64,000 nt of DNA, taken from the NCBI GenBank assembly GCA_024809215.1, contig JANUBW010000002.1, positions 620,001-684,000 on the forward strand, given 5' to 3'. The position numbers were made by a program, and so were the translations under genes. Below the pieces are notes generated by a model. It was given only the letters and a program-made list of their open reading frames with translations. It was not told where the DNA came from and did no database searches. Numbering within the stretch: position 1 is the first letter of the stretch; each line of letters begins with the position of its first letter. The stretch comes from Niastella sp. OAS944. GTDB lineage: Bacteria; Bacteroidota; Bacteroidia; Chitinophagales; Chitinophagaceae. This document shows positions 53,813 through 63,173 of this stretch, one piece after another.

Positions 53813-55273
53813 TCAACCTGCATTCACTATTTCATCGAGCAATGCTTTTAAAGAAACAGTGGCAAACGAAGTAGCATAATCGGAAACCGCATAAGGAATA
53901 AACAATTTATCGTTGTGAATGATGGTGCCACAGGAGTATACAACGTTGGGCACATAACCATGCCGCTCCTCTTCTTCAGGCATCAACAGTGGATATTTCA
54001 AACGGCCCAATTCTTTGGAAGGGTCATTCAAATCGAACAGGCTGGCGCCAAGACAATATTTACGCATGGGCCCTACTCCATGAGTAATTATCAGCCAGCC
54101 TTTTTCCGTTTCAATAGGCGAACCGGCGTTGCCGATCTGAACAAATTCCCATGGGTACATTGGCTGTTGTAATAAAATAGCCGTTTCCCATAAATACAGA
54201 TCGTCTGAAAACATGATGTAATTATTCACGCCATCAATTCGTGAGATCATGGCGTACTGTCCATTGATCTTCCGGGGAAATAAAGCAAAGTTTTTATTGA
54301 TTGCCGCCCTTCCATGAAGCGCAGACATTTTAAAATGCAAAAAATCTTTTGTTTCTATCAGATGAGGTAATATGAAGGAACCATCATATGCTGTATAGGT
54401 GGCCATATAGGTAGAAGAGCCATCTTCACGGGTAAATTTTATAAAGCGGGCATCCTCGATACCGTTCTTTTCGGTAAAGGTCACAGGAAAAATAACTCTT
54501 TCAGACAGGAGAGAATCAGATTGAAAATGTAGTTCGTAGGTAGTATTTACCATGCTGAGGATATCGTACCTGAGTTTGTTCCTGGCCATACCGGCCGGAA
54601 GGGCATGCAGAGAAGTTTTTAATACCGTCTCAATTTGCTTATATGAAAAAGTATCACCTAAGCGGTTTAAAATATCGGCGCGAACGTCTTTAGGCAATAT
54701 GGTCTGAGAAAGTAATTCCCTAAATGCTTCCTTATCGTTCCGTTTTTTTTGTGAAACCCGTCCTTCGTTCATATATTTTCCAGCAGGCTCAAATTGTATG
54801 TCGGCATTTTTACTGAGTTTCGCCCTTTTGAATATCAGCGATGAAATATGCCCTTCGCCCGTTGCCCTGAAGCTGATGATCACATTTTTCTCCCCCTCGC
54901 CCGCACCCGACTGGTCGGGATCTTCTACAATGGAGGGGTTGAACAAAGCAGCATGCTCCAATGAATATTCCATGGTAAAATAGGAACCTATTAGCAGCTT
55001 TTTTTCTATTGATAATTCCAACAGTTCCTTCTCCGGCAGCAAATGTTTTATTAAATCAAAATGCTTCTCAAAAATAACTTTAATATTACTGTAGCGTTTA
55101 CTAAATTCATCCTGAACATGAAGGAGTACCTCATTTACTTCATCAGCAGGCAATAACAATACCCTGTTGATCAAAGCCCTCCCACGCTCCTCGCCGGTAT
55201 TAAAAAACCGGGGAATAACTTTTCTAACATCGGGATTCAAACGCACATTGGCTCTTCTTACCTCTAATTTCAT
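53813..55273 (-). CDS. Cytoplasmic GH130-like glycosidase/phosphorylase
   Basis: 486 residues, no signal peptide. A helical N-terminal extension (about 1-95, RFFNTGEERGRALINRVLLL) precedes a GH130-type propeller. SMEY-type start FTMEYSLEHAALFNPSIVED, the catalytic-acid motif NGIEDARFIKF (E273, D274, R276), LIETKDFLHFKMSALHGRAA, GWLIITHGVGPMRKYCLGAS and NVVYSCGTIIHNDKLFIPYA. Intracellular GH130 enzymes are mostly beta-mannoside phosphorylases. Convergent with the GT4 unit (9-bp gap), which suggests turnover of the glycan made by those enzymes (inference). Confidence 0.85.
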   Translation of the reverse strand: MKLEVRRANVRLNPDVRKVIPRFFNTGEERGRALINRVLLLPADEVNEVLLHVQDEFSKRYSNIKVIFEKHFDLIKHLLPEKELLELSIEKKLLIGSYFTMEYSLEHAALFNPSIVEDPDQSGAGEGEKNVIISFRATGEGHISSLIFKRAKLSKNADIQFEPAGKYMNEGRVSQKKRNDKEAFRELLSQTILPKDVRADILNRLGDTFSYKQIETVLKTSLHALPAGMARNKLRYDILSMVNTTYELHFQSDSLLSERVIFPVTFTEKNGIEDARFIKFTREDGSSTYMATYTAYDGSFILPHLIETKDFLHFKMSALHGRAAINKNFALFPRKINGQYAMISRIDGVNNYIMFSDDLYLWETAILLQQPMYPWEFVQIGNAGSPIETEKGWLIITHGVGPMRKYCLGASLFDLNDPSKELGRLKYPLLMPEEEERHGYVPNVVYSCGTIIHNDKLFIPYAVSDYATSFATVSLKALLDEIVNAG

Positions 55274-55367
55274 AAATGGGAGTTATTGATAATCAGTGAA
55301 GGTAGCTTAATTAGCCCATGATATGCGTAAGAAATGCAGGATTAACAGTGTTTATCAGGAATATTCT

Positions 55368-56132
55368 CTATCTCGGCATATAATGCATCGCCTCGGGTTT
55401 GAAGATGCTTACAGGCTCGCTGTAACAATAATAGGAGCAGCTATGGTGGTCCTGTTGTACAAGCTCTGGCTCCAGCGGAAAGTCATTTCTTGTATGCGTA
55501 TGGTACGCCACTTCCCTTTCTTCCCGAAACCACTGTTTGCCATTCATTTTGCGCTCCTGCAACATCCGCTGGTACGGAGTCATCCGTTGTTCGCGGGTCA
55601 GTTGTGTTGGCGGCTCCCTTCTTAATTTTCGAATGCAGATGATACTACCAATTACAAAACAAAGGAATAACAGCATGCTTCCACGCAGGGGAATGGTTTC
55701 ATAACCTGGATACGCAAGATGGATATCTGCCGTAATACCCATGGAGTTGATGCCTGTGCGCACCTCCGGAGTCAGATAGCCTTGCGCTAAATAATAAATG
55801 AGCCCGCCGATAAGCAGGCAACACAACAAAGCAAACAGTCCGGTAGCAGCCGCCTTTAAACGAAACCCAATACCCGAACAACCCGGATACAACAACATCA
55901 CCACCGGGTAAAGCACCAGGAACAAAGCCGGTGTTAATACCAGGTCAATTACAAATGGTAACTCTACAGGAATTTCAAGAAATACCAATCCTGGTTTGAA
56001 TTGTGCCAGTCCGGCTATTTGTGGAAACTGTTTGGTGAGCAAATACTGACCGGGGTAAATACATAGCGCAAGCAACGCCACTACCATGGCCACTGCCGGA
56101 AACCTCCGTTGCTGAGCAGGATGAATATCCAT
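55368..56132 (-). CDS. Four-span membrane protein, function unknown
   Basis: 254 residues. Hydrophobic segments near 13-32 (AVAMVVALLALCIYPGQYLL), 60-83, 92-118 (ATGLFALLCCLLIGGLIYYL) and 150-168 (GSMLLFLCFVIGSIICI). A basic, Arg/Gln-rich cytoplasmic tail (about 170-254) ends with a His/Cys/Tyr cluster (QDHHSCSYYCYSEP). No family is recognised. It lies alone, with no clear partner. Confidence 0.6.
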   Translation of the reverse strand: MDIHPAQQRRFPAVAMVVALLALCIYPGQYLLTKQFPQIAGLAQFKPGLVFLEIPVELPFVIDLVLTPALFLVLYPVVMLLYPGCSGIGFRLKAAATGLFALLCCLLIGGLIYYLAQGYLTPEVRTGINSMGITADIHLAYPGYETIPLRGSMLLFLCFVIGSIICIRKLRREPPTQLTREQRMTPYQRMLQERKMNGKQWFREEREVAYHTHTRNDFPLEPELVQQDHHSCSYYCYSEPVSIFKPEAMHYMPR

Positions 56133-56340
56133 AAAACGTTTTTTATAAAGATGAGTTGAAGACTACAGCTCAGGCCCGGTTAGGTAACGTAAATGTCCGA
56201 AGGATTTCGATGCTCCCAGTGCTAAAATACCGTTAAAACGCAACAAATGGCAATTCGCACTTATGGAATGGCGGTTCATAAAAGGAAGCATTTTAAAACG
56301 ATGCGCCTCTACATACCTTGCAGTGAATTAACATTAAATC

Positions 56341-57123
56341 ATGAAAAAGATAATCAGCTTCTCTCTCCTCTCCGCCTTACTGGGCGCAGGGTGTATCTCA
56401 TGTGAAAAAGATAAAACAAAAGATACAAAAGAGAATGACAGTGCCAAAGGTTATGTAATTGGTCAGGTTACCAATACGCAGGGACAGCCTGTTGCCGGTG
56501 CGCAGGTGTATATCAGCAGTGATGTTTTCTTTAACTCCGGATCTCAAACAACCAGTGATGCCAATGGAAAGTATAAAATAAAAATTCCGTCAATTAATTC
56601 ATTACGGGCCTATGCCAGAACGTTGGTAACCTACAATAACAAAAAATACCTGGTAAGTTTTGAACCCGATCACCCGCAAAGTTTTACCAGTGAAGATGCA
56701 GTAACCTGTAACTTTAAATGGAAACTTACCGGCGCCGTACCCGGCTCATCGGTATCCGATGATTATTATGGCGGGCTTGTAACCATATATGCAAGTTCAT
56801 CGAACCTGCCCTTCCCTGCCGGTGATCTGGCTGCACAGGGTAATGTGATATTTACCTTTGAACCGCAGGGTGCGCTTATCGATGGTTCTACCGGAAAAAC
56901 AGTTACCGCTCATGCCGGCCCGCCCAACTATTCTTACATCTACGATATTCCTATTGGCAAATACAAAGTATCGGCAACTTACCTGGGACAAGCATTAAAG
57001 GTCCGCGATAACAGCCAGGGATCTAATGATACATTCGGCACTTCGAAAATGCTTGATTTTACGATGGAAGGCTCACCTACCAATGGCGGCCCTATAAGAA
57101 TGTGGCTTGAGTTTAGTAAATAA
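56341..57123 (+). CDS. Lipoprotein with carboxypeptidase-regulatory-like domain
   Basis: 260 residues. Lipobox CISC (Cys21). A carboxypeptidase-regulatory-like (CarboxypepD_reg) beta sandwich spans about 37-110: GYVIGQVTNTQGQPVAGAQV, then SDANGKYKIKIPSIN. The C-terminal half is also beta-rich (IPIGKYKVSATYLGQALKVR). The first domain is the same fold as at the start of SusC proteins and in surface lipoproteins. No enzyme motif; a binding or structural role is likely. Confidence 0.75.
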   Translation: MKKIISFSLLSALLGAGCISCEKDKTKDTKENDSAKGYVIGQVTNTQGQPVAGAQVYISSDVFFNSGSQTTSDANGKYKIKIPSINSLRAYARTLVTYNNKKYLVSFEPDHPQSFTSEDAVTCNFKWKLTGAVPGSSVSDDYYGGLVTIYASSSNLPFPAGDLAAQGNVIFTFEPQGALIDGSTGKTVTAHAGPPNYSYIYDIPIGKYKVSATYLGQALKVRDNSQGSNDTFGTSKMLDFTMEGSPTNGGPIRMWLEFSK

Positions 57124-57180
57124 AAAGGCCACCATCTTTCGATGGCAGCCTGCGCCGACATTCTCCTGGCTATACTTAAC

Positions 57181-57345
57181 GTAAAACGTGAAAGGGTTTC
57201 CGAACTTTGAGACTCGTCTTCGGCAATCGTGAATCGGCAATCGGCAATGGTTCCGAAGTTTCTGGCCTCGCTTATCGTGAAACGTGAAACGGCAAACGTG
57301 AAATAAATACAGCGTAAGCCATTAATTAGAGTGCCGCACAGAGTA
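57181..57345. repeat. Short-word repeat patch
   Basis: Words CGTGAA, AATCGGC and ACGTGAAA recur in tandem (for example AATCGTGAATCGGCAATCGG and CGTGAAACGTGAAACGGCAA). No gene is present. Confidence 0.6.
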
Positions 57346-57348
57346 AAA

Positions 57349-57366
57349 CCTCGTCAACTCGTCAAT
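57349..57366. repeat. Shared 18-bp word, copy 2
   Basis: Identical to the word at 30550-30567 (CCTCGTCAACTCGTCAAT), here 11 bp beyond the 3' end of the zinc-protease gene. Confidence 0.6.
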
Positions 57367-57377
57367 TTGTTCGTCAA

Positions 57378-59903
57378 CTACTTAACCTCCATCCCATTCC
57401 TCAACGTCTTATCAATCCGCGCAACCAGGTCTTCCAAATGATCTTTGGCAAGCCCTTTTTGCAGGGGAATGGCTTTAATGATATCGCCGCGTAACGAACG
57501 CAGGTGTGCACGCATCAGGCCCTGCACATCGTTTCTTGTGGGGTCGGGGTTAATATAGATCTGTGTGCCGTTGCCGGTATTGCGGCCAACTATTTCACCT
57601 ACCGCTTTGAATGCATTGAACGAAAGATCAACATATGTTCTTTGCAGGTTACGGCGGTTTATATCAATGGCTTTACCGGTATACAGTTCACTCCAAATGC
57701 TTTTCTTCAGGTCGTTGAGAAATGCCGGGCACGTATATACCTTCTGACCTTTATACTTGAGTTCATCGTTGATAAAATTAGTGAGCGTAGCCGAACCCAA
57801 TAACCGCGACAACGCATTACTTTGCGCCACGCTTATAAATATATCGGCTGTCATACCCGTTACCTTCCAGGTAGTATCACTTAAAAGCCATTCGGGTGCG
57901 TTCCAGAGATTTACGTCGAGGAACTTCATGGCAGCTTTTTGCTTTTTTAAAGGAACAGGTTCAAAAACGGGTCCACCCTGCTCTACGCTTTTTGGGGTTA
58001 CATAACGGCCGCCAATACTTTTCAGCACATGCATGTTATACAACATATACTGGCGAAACAAATGTTCAGTCATGCCACGCAGGTTCTCGTACCCTTCGTT
58101 GGGCTCGCGTGTCCATTCGGGTAATTTTGGCAGAATACGTTTGAGGTTCTTCATGCCGTACATACTGGCCACGGTTGCATCGTCGCCCAGGTCTTCGCTT
58201 TGTGAACGCGGGTCATAAGCGTCCATTTCATAGCCAAAGTACAATTGCTTATTGTTATTGAGGCTGTCGATGATCAGTTTGTTCAGGTAGGGCGTTTCGG
58301 CTTCGGCATTGTTGAATTGCGGCAACCAGCGGTAGCCCCACTGAATGGCCCATTTATCGTAAGCGCCTATACGCGGAAAAATACCCTTGTCAGTAATATT
58401 GTCTTCGGGCTGTGCTACATAGTTAAAGCGCGCATAATCCATAATGGAAGGGGTATGGCCATGCTCTTCTACATATTTCTTATCGCGCAGTTTTTCAACC
58501 GGTATGGTGGAACTGGAAATAAAATTGTGCATCAACCCAAGTGTATGCCCTACTTCGTGCGATGAAACAAAACGGATTAACTGCCCCATCAATTCATCAT
58601 CGAATTTCATTTTGCGTGCTTTGGGATCTATGGCCCCCGCCTGTATCATATACCAGTCGTGCACAAGCGCCATAATGTTATGGTACCAGTTGATATGTGT
58701 TTCTATGATCTCACCGCTGCGCGGATCATGAACATGCGGTCCGCTGGCATTGGCAACGGCCGAAGGTTTATATACGATCACATTATGCCGCGCATCGTCA
58801 ATACTCCAGGTACTGTCGTTCTCCGGTGCGGGCAATGCTTTAATAGCATTTTTAAAACCCGCCTGCTCAAAAGCTTTTTGCCAGTCGTTTACGCCTGCTA
58901 TGAGGTAAGGCACCCATTTCTTTGGCGTGGCAGGATCAATATAATAGATGATGGGGGTTTGTGGCTCTACCAGTTCGCCATGCAGATACCGTTCGCGGTC
59001 TTCGGGTTTGGGTTCCAGGCGCCAGCGGGTTACATAATATTTGTTTGCAACGCGTTGCGGTTCGGCATCAAAATCAACAACACCACGGGAAAAGAACCCT
59101 ACGCGTGCATCGGCATACCGGGGTTGCATTGGCACTTTAGGCAGCAGCACCATAGAGCTGTTGATCTCATAGGTGATAGGCAAGGTTGAACCAGCCGCTG
59201 CAGGCATATAAGTACGAATGGTCTTTATTTCAACATTGAGCGGAAATGCATTCATGCTCACGACATATGACTTGTCGTTTTGTACTGTGCCCAGTGACAG
59301 GCCACGTTTTGCTTCAGGGCCAAAATAGAAGATCTCATTCTCGCTTTGGATAAAAGCCGTTACGTCAATAACGTATGAACCGTCTTTACCGTTGGCTTTC
59401 ACAGGGAAGCTGGCTACTATGGGATCAAGGTTTGAATTCACCAACGACCGGTACATACCATTCCCGCTACTGTCGTTACTTTTTTCGCGAAAGATCATCC
59501 GCTTCATAAAGATGCGGTTAAAGGGACCTTTTTCAAAGCGGATCACGTTCTCGGCAATTTCATCGCCGGCGTATACATTTACCTGTGGCCGCAAACCGGC
59601 AGGCGCTTTTGAAATACGGTTCACCGACAGCATATCGCGATTCAGCAAGCTATCGGGTATTTCAAAGAAATACGTTTCATCGATCTGGTGCACCCTGAAC
59701 ATACCACTCCTGGTAATTGCTTTTTTTGTTATTACCTCTTCATACTTCTTTAACTGGTTGGGCGAAGTACTCTTTACTGAATCAACTTTGGGGATACTAT
59801 CTTTTACCGCTGCCGGTGGTACAGGTTTACCTTTCTTTTGTGCAAGGCAAAACATGGGCAGCCCCATCAAAAACAAGATGGGAACAACTTTCGATTTATA
59901 CAT
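57378..59903 (-). CDS. Zinc metalloprotease (DUF5117/DUF5118/DUF4953 type)
   Basis: 841 residues with a signal peptide (VVPILFLMGLPMFCLAQKKG). N-terminal DUF5118/5117-type regions (GMFRVHQIDETYFFEIPDSL, FGPEAKRGLSLGTVQNDKSY), then a zincin domain with the extended motif SSHEVGHTLGLMHNF: H449, E450, H453 and H459, the metzincin-type HExxHxxGxxH pattern. PSIMDYARFNY downstream supplies the Met-turn. Predicted to be exported and to cleave proteins. It is the last gene of the SusD-type operon read from the right edge and fits degradation of captured polypeptides. Start spacing to the TlpA gene is 9 bp. Confidence 0.92.
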   Translation of the reverse strand: MYKSKVVPILFLMGLPMFCLAQKKGKPVPPAAVKDSIPKVDSVKSTSPNQLKKYEEVITKKAITRSGMFRVHQIDETYFFEIPDSLLNRDMLSVNRISKAPAGLRPQVNVYAGDEIAENVIRFEKGPFNRIFMKRMIFREKSNDSSGNGMYRSLVNSNLDPIVASFPVKANGKDGSYVIDVTAFIQSENEIFYFGPEAKRGLSLGTVQNDKSYVVSMNAFPLNVEIKTIRTYMPAAAGSTLPITYEINSSMVLLPKVPMQPRYADARVGFFSRGVVDFDAEPQRVANKYYVTRWRLEPKPEDRERYLHGELVEPQTPIIYYIDPATPKKWVPYLIAGVNDWQKAFEQAGFKNAIKALPAPENDSTWSIDDARHNVIVYKPSAVANASGPHVHDPRSGEIIETHINWYHNIMALVHDWYMIQAGAIDPKARKMKFDDELMGQLIRFVSSHEVGHTLGLMHNFISSSTIPVEKLRDKKYVEEHGHTPSIMDYARFNYVAQPEDNITDKGIFPRIGAYDKWAIQWGYRWLPQFNNAEAETPYLNKLIIDSLNNNKQLYFGYEMDAYDPRSQSEDLGDDATVASMYGMKNLKRILPKLPEWTREPNEGYENLRGMTEHLFRQYMLYNMHVLKSIGGRYVTPKSVEQGGPVFEPVPLKKQKAAMKFLDVNLWNAPEWLLSDTTWKVTGMTADIFISVAQSNALSRLLGSATLTNFINDELKYKGQKVYTCPAFLNDLKKSIWSELYTGKAIDINRRNLQRTYVDLSFNAFKAVGEIVGRNTGNGTQIYINPDPTRNDVQGLMRAHLRSLRGDIIKAIPLQKGLAKDHLEDLVARIDKTLRNGMEVK

Positions 59904-59911
59904 ATTTTTTA

Positions 59912-60781
59912 TTAATGAAGGATCAATTCTTGTAATTTTTGTTGCAACGCCTCCCCTCTTAAATTAGCGGCCACTATCTTTCCACCGGGGTTTATAAGGA
60001 AGTTTTGCGGTACGGAACGAACGCTATACAGCTTCGCCACTTCATTGCTCCAGAACTTTAAATCTGAAACATGGTACCATGCCAGGCCATCGTCTTTTAT
60101 TGCTTTCACCCAGGCATCGCGCTTTTCAGCTTTATCAAGCGATACGCCTAATACGGTAAAGTTTTTATCCCTGAATTGCTCATATGCTTTTACAACATTA
60201 GGGTTCTCTTCACGGCAGGGGCCACACCAGCTTGCCCAAAAATCGATGAGCACATATTTACCACGCAGATCTTTCAGGCTGATCATTTTTCCCGAGGTGT
60301 CGGCTTGTTGAAACAAGGGCGCTTCGGCACCAATGCGTACGGCCATAAAACCATCTATCGTTTTCTTTAACGCCATCCCTTCTTTACTTTTGCGCACTTC
60401 TTTTTTCAGTTCGTTAAACAGTTTATTGTACGGGCGAATATCATCTGGCAAATGACCAATAGCATCTTTCAACGCTTCAACGCTAACGATATAATCAGGG
60501 TGCTTTTTTATAAATTCCACTTCATGCATGCGGCGTTGCGTCTTCAGGTTTTGCACGTCGTAGCGAAACTGTGCAAGCCCAAGGGTATCGTATTTTACCT
60601 TTTTTGCCTGTGCATCGTAATAAAGTTTTAACCGTTCCTCAATTCGTTTATCATCATCGGCAAGCGTTTCTTTTAATTCAGCTTGTTGTTTTTTTAATAC
60701 GGTAGAATCTGTTTGTTCGCTTTGCGCAGGCAAACGGCCGGTTACCAGCGTACAGGTAATTGCAAGAAGAAAAAATTTCAT
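59912..60781 (-). CDS. TlpA-family thioredoxin-like protein
   Basis: About 289 residues from the ATG at 60781 (MKFFLLAITCTLVTGRLPAQ, signal peptide); an ATG at 60805 would run into the hairpin upstream. A helical, charged N-terminal half (DDDKRIEERLKLYYDAQAKK) precedes a thioredoxin domain (about 150-285) with the active site FWASWCGPCREENPNVVKAY (CGPC) and the cis-Pro region VRSVPQNFLINPGGKIV. A periplasmic disulfide reductase is expected. It is commonly found with SusD/zinc-protease loci and may keep substrates or partners reduced (inference). Confidence 0.9.
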   Translation of the reverse strand: MKFFLLAITCTLVTGRLPAQSEQTDSTVLKKQQAELKETLADDDKRIEERLKLYYDAQAKKVKYDTLGLAQFRYDVQNLKTQRRMHEVEFIKKHPDYIVSVEALKDAIGHLPDDIRPYNKLFNELKKEVRKSKEGMALKKTIDGFMAVRIGAEAPLFQQADTSGKMISLKDLRGKYVLIDFWASWCGPCREENPNVVKAYEQFRDKNFTVLGVSLDKAEKRDAWVKAIKDDGLAWYHVSDLKFWSNEVAKLYSVRSVPQNFLINPGGKIVAANLRGEALQQKLQELILH

Positions 60782-60798
60782 GTAGTTTTTGTTTAGAA

Positions 60799-60828
60799 AT
60801 ATCATCCCGGTCTAAACCGGGATGATAT
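60799..60828 (-). promoter_or_regulatory. Intra-operon hairpin between lipoprotein and TlpA genes
   Basis: ATATCATCCCGGT and ACCGGGATGATAT are perfect 13-bp arms with a 4-nt loop. On the minus strand no T run follows, so it is probably a processing or stability hairpin rather than a terminator. Confidence 0.6.
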
Positions 60829-60834
60829 GGTGTT

Positions 60835-62313
60835 TTAGTAAATGCGCGAACCGTCCCCTTTTTCCATATAGATAACAGCGGACACGCGCCCTTCGCCTTC
60901 GAAACCGGGTTGCGTTAATGCTGAAAGGTCACCCGTTGTGTTGATGGTTTGCAGGTACACTTTATAGCGACCCGCATTATAGGTGGCAATGGCGATGTAG
61001 TTTATAGCAGAAGCCGTAACTGCCGGATATTTGATATGCTGTATAGCAGTTACCGTTTCACCCGCAGGCAGTTGAAACATCTCTACTTCTGTTGCGGTTG
61101 CGATATCCGTTTTATATACCTTATCGCCTACCACATAGTAAATAAAGTCTGAATCGTAATTACCACAGATCTTACTTGCATTCATTAAGCCATGTTGCGG
61201 CCGCAGGGTATCGGCATTCATGATCAATGGTCCGCTTCCTACAGCCACGGGCCCATATTGCCCATTTATTTTGTACAGGTATCCGGTATCGAGCGGATTT
61301 CGGAATAACAACAAACCTACACTTCGGCTACCGGTAAAACCGGCCATCCATTGCAGATTGCCGTTCACATTCTGCAGTTTGTTACCGCCATTTGCGGCCT
61401 TTAATTCCGTATAATAAGTTCCGCTATAGCAAAAGACGCTTTTGCGGGTTAGGTCAAAACAAAGGTCCTGCGCCACACTGGAAGTAATGGGTGAAATGTT
61501 GGTGTAATTGATACCGTTATAAGTTAATGGCAAATTGGCAAACAGTGCTCCTTTTACCATATTATAGGCCTTGCCATCATTAATGAGGCCTATTTGGTTG
61601 GTAGATGCCGGTTGAAACACCGCCTGCGGTTTGCGCACAGCTGGTTTTGTAAAGAACATGTTATCAAAGTTCATTACCATGGCTCCATTATCGACACGAT
61701 AAATGCCTACATCATTTTTTGACGCCAGCACAAGTACCGGATAATTGATCTGTGAAGTAACTGTAGGTCTGAAAGTGGGTGCAAAGGTTGCACTCACATA
61801 ATCTCCAACCAGGCTTTTGCCCCCATTAAAAAGAGCGATCCAACTATTCATACGTCCCGTACTGTGAAAGAAGTCCATATCAGTTTTACCGGCATTGTCT
61901 TTCACTATATACCATCCATTCATGGTGAGGGTGGTTATATTCACGGTAGTGTTTACCTGATTTATGATAGCGGTGCTTTTATTTTTTGCATTGAACACCA
62001 GGATATACGTACCGGGATCCTTTTTCACCTCATAGTTCAGGTCTTTGGTGCGGCCCAACGTATCGGGTTTTACCAAACCCTGGCCGGCTGTATTACTGCT
62101 AGAAAAAAGCGTCCAGTAATAATCGAAATCATTTTCATTATCTACAACCGGGTTGATCTTTAAAAAATCGCGATACGTAAATACAGTAACAGTATCCTGC
62201 AACCCGGTCACCTTAAATGTCTTAATGGGGCCGGCCGCGGTACTATCGTCTTTATTACAGGCGGCGGCCAGTAAAGCCAATAAGCCGGCTGCCAGTATAT
62301 ATAGTTTCTTCAT
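60835..62313 (-). CDS. PKD-like family lipoprotein of a SusCD locus
   Basis: 492 residues. Lipobox AAAC (Cys19). An N-terminal PKD/Ig-like region (about 30-130: TFKVTGLQDTVTVFTYRDFL, PGTYILVFNAKNKST) is followed by a long beta-rich region with repeated strand units (YPVLVLASKNDVGIYRVDNG, DFIYYVVGDKVYKTDIATAT), likely a propeller. Bacteroidota loci often encode such lipoproteins directly after DUF4843 and SusD, where they are thought to aid substrate capture at the surface. No catalytic motif. 22 bp after the DUF4843 gene. Confidence 0.85.
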   Translation of the reverse strand: MKKLYILAAGLLALLAAACNKDDSTAAGPIKTFKVTGLQDTVTVFTYRDFLKINPVVDNENDFDYYWTLFSSSNTAGQGLVKPDTLGRTKDLNYEVKKDPGTYILVFNAKNKSTAIINQVNTTVNITTLTMNGWYIVKDNAGKTDMDFFHSTGRMNSWIALFNGGKSLVGDYVSATFAPTFRPTVTSQINYPVLVLASKNDVGIYRVDNGAMVMNFDNMFFTKPAVRKPQAVFQPASTNQIGLINDGKAYNMVKGALFANLPLTYNGINYTNISPITSSVAQDLCFDLTRKSVFCYSGTYYTELKAANGGNKLQNVNGNLQWMAGFTGSRSVGLLLFRNPLDTGYLYKINGQYGPVAVGSGPLIMNADTLRPQHGLMNASKICGNYDSDFIYYVVGDKVYKTDIATATEVEMFQLPAGETVTAIQHIKYPAVTASAINYIAIATYNAGRYKVYLQTINTTGDLSALTQPGFEGEGRVSAVIYMEKGDGSRIY

Positions 62314-62334
62314 TGTTGTAATGCTGCTTAATGA

Positions 62335-63162
62335 TTAATTAGGAAAGGTGATGATAGGGCTTGTGGGGTCGCTGGTTTCGCGTACCGGCGATTTGCCTGA
62401 AGCTATGTTCGCGGGGTTGGCATTAAAGGCCGCCAGCTCATCGCGCAACAGGTTTTTATAGTGCGAAATGGCAGCTGCCGCTACTATAGCCTTATACCAT
62501 TCTTCATCTATCTTTACTTTCAGTACATCTATCATAAACTGGTGTTTACCGGTACTGTATTTTCCAAACGCCTGAAATGCCGGCGATGATGTTTGGTCGG
62601 TTTTCCAGGATTCAAACCGCTCTAACTGGTCTGAGAACACAATGGTCCTTTCAAGCGTCTTTACTTCCCCAAGACCGAATGCATCATTGGCCACAAGCTT
62701 TATACGCAAACGGTATGAGTTTGATCTCAGGCTGGTATCCCTCAGCAGAATAATGGGTAATTTACCAACGGCGCTGTCCTTCTTTACAACCATCATACTT
62801 TGTACGGCCGCATCAGTAAATGGAATATAATGCGTACCTGCAACCGCTTTAAATGGTTTTTCCTTTATGGTTGAATCGATGACCTTATTGGTAGCCGGAT
62901 CACGCGTATAGATTATATCATATTCCGGTATTTGCTCAATGGTGATCGCTCTGTCGTAATCAGTAATACCGCCAATGGTATTCATTTGAACATATACGGT
63001 ATCCCTGGTTACAGCAAAGTCTTTATAAATGAACGTGTAACCTAGGGTAGTTGTATCGGCCACCTGTATGCGGGCACCTTCGTTGTACATCTGGTAATCT
63101 GCTTTTTTACAGCCTGTAGCAATGGCCAGCAGTATAACTATAATGACGCTGTATTTTTTCAT
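62335..63162 (-). CDS. DUF4843-type lipoprotein
   Basis: 275 residues. Lipobox ATGC (Cys18). The N-terminal YNEGARIQVADTTTLGYTFI and TRDTVYVQMNTIGGITDYDR, the conserved GTHYIPFTDAAVQSMMVVKK and SYRLRIKLVANDAF segments match the DUF4843 family, surface lipoproteins found next to SusD. The function is unknown; a role in ligand handling is assumed from context. 12 bp after the susD stop in the direction of transcription. Confidence 0.87.
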   Translation of the reverse strand: MKKYSVIIVILLAIATGCKKADYQMYNEGARIQVADTTTLGYTFIYKDFAVTRDTVYVQMNTIGGITDYDRAITIEQIPEYDIIYTRDPATNKVIDSTIKEKPFKAVAGTHYIPFTDAAVQSMMVVKKDSAVGKLPIILLRDTSLRSNSYRLRIKLVANDAFGLGEVKTLERTIVFSDQLERFESWKTDQTSSPAFQAFGKYSTGKHQFMIDVLKVKIDEEWYKAIVAAAAISHYKNLLRDELAAFNANPANIASGKSPVRETSDPTSPIITFPN

Positions 63163-63173
63163 GATTTTTCTCC

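Noticed and set aside
59392-59967. 191-codon plus-strand frame over the zinc-protease start
   Set aside because: Antisense to the signal peptide and N-terminal domain of a recognised family.
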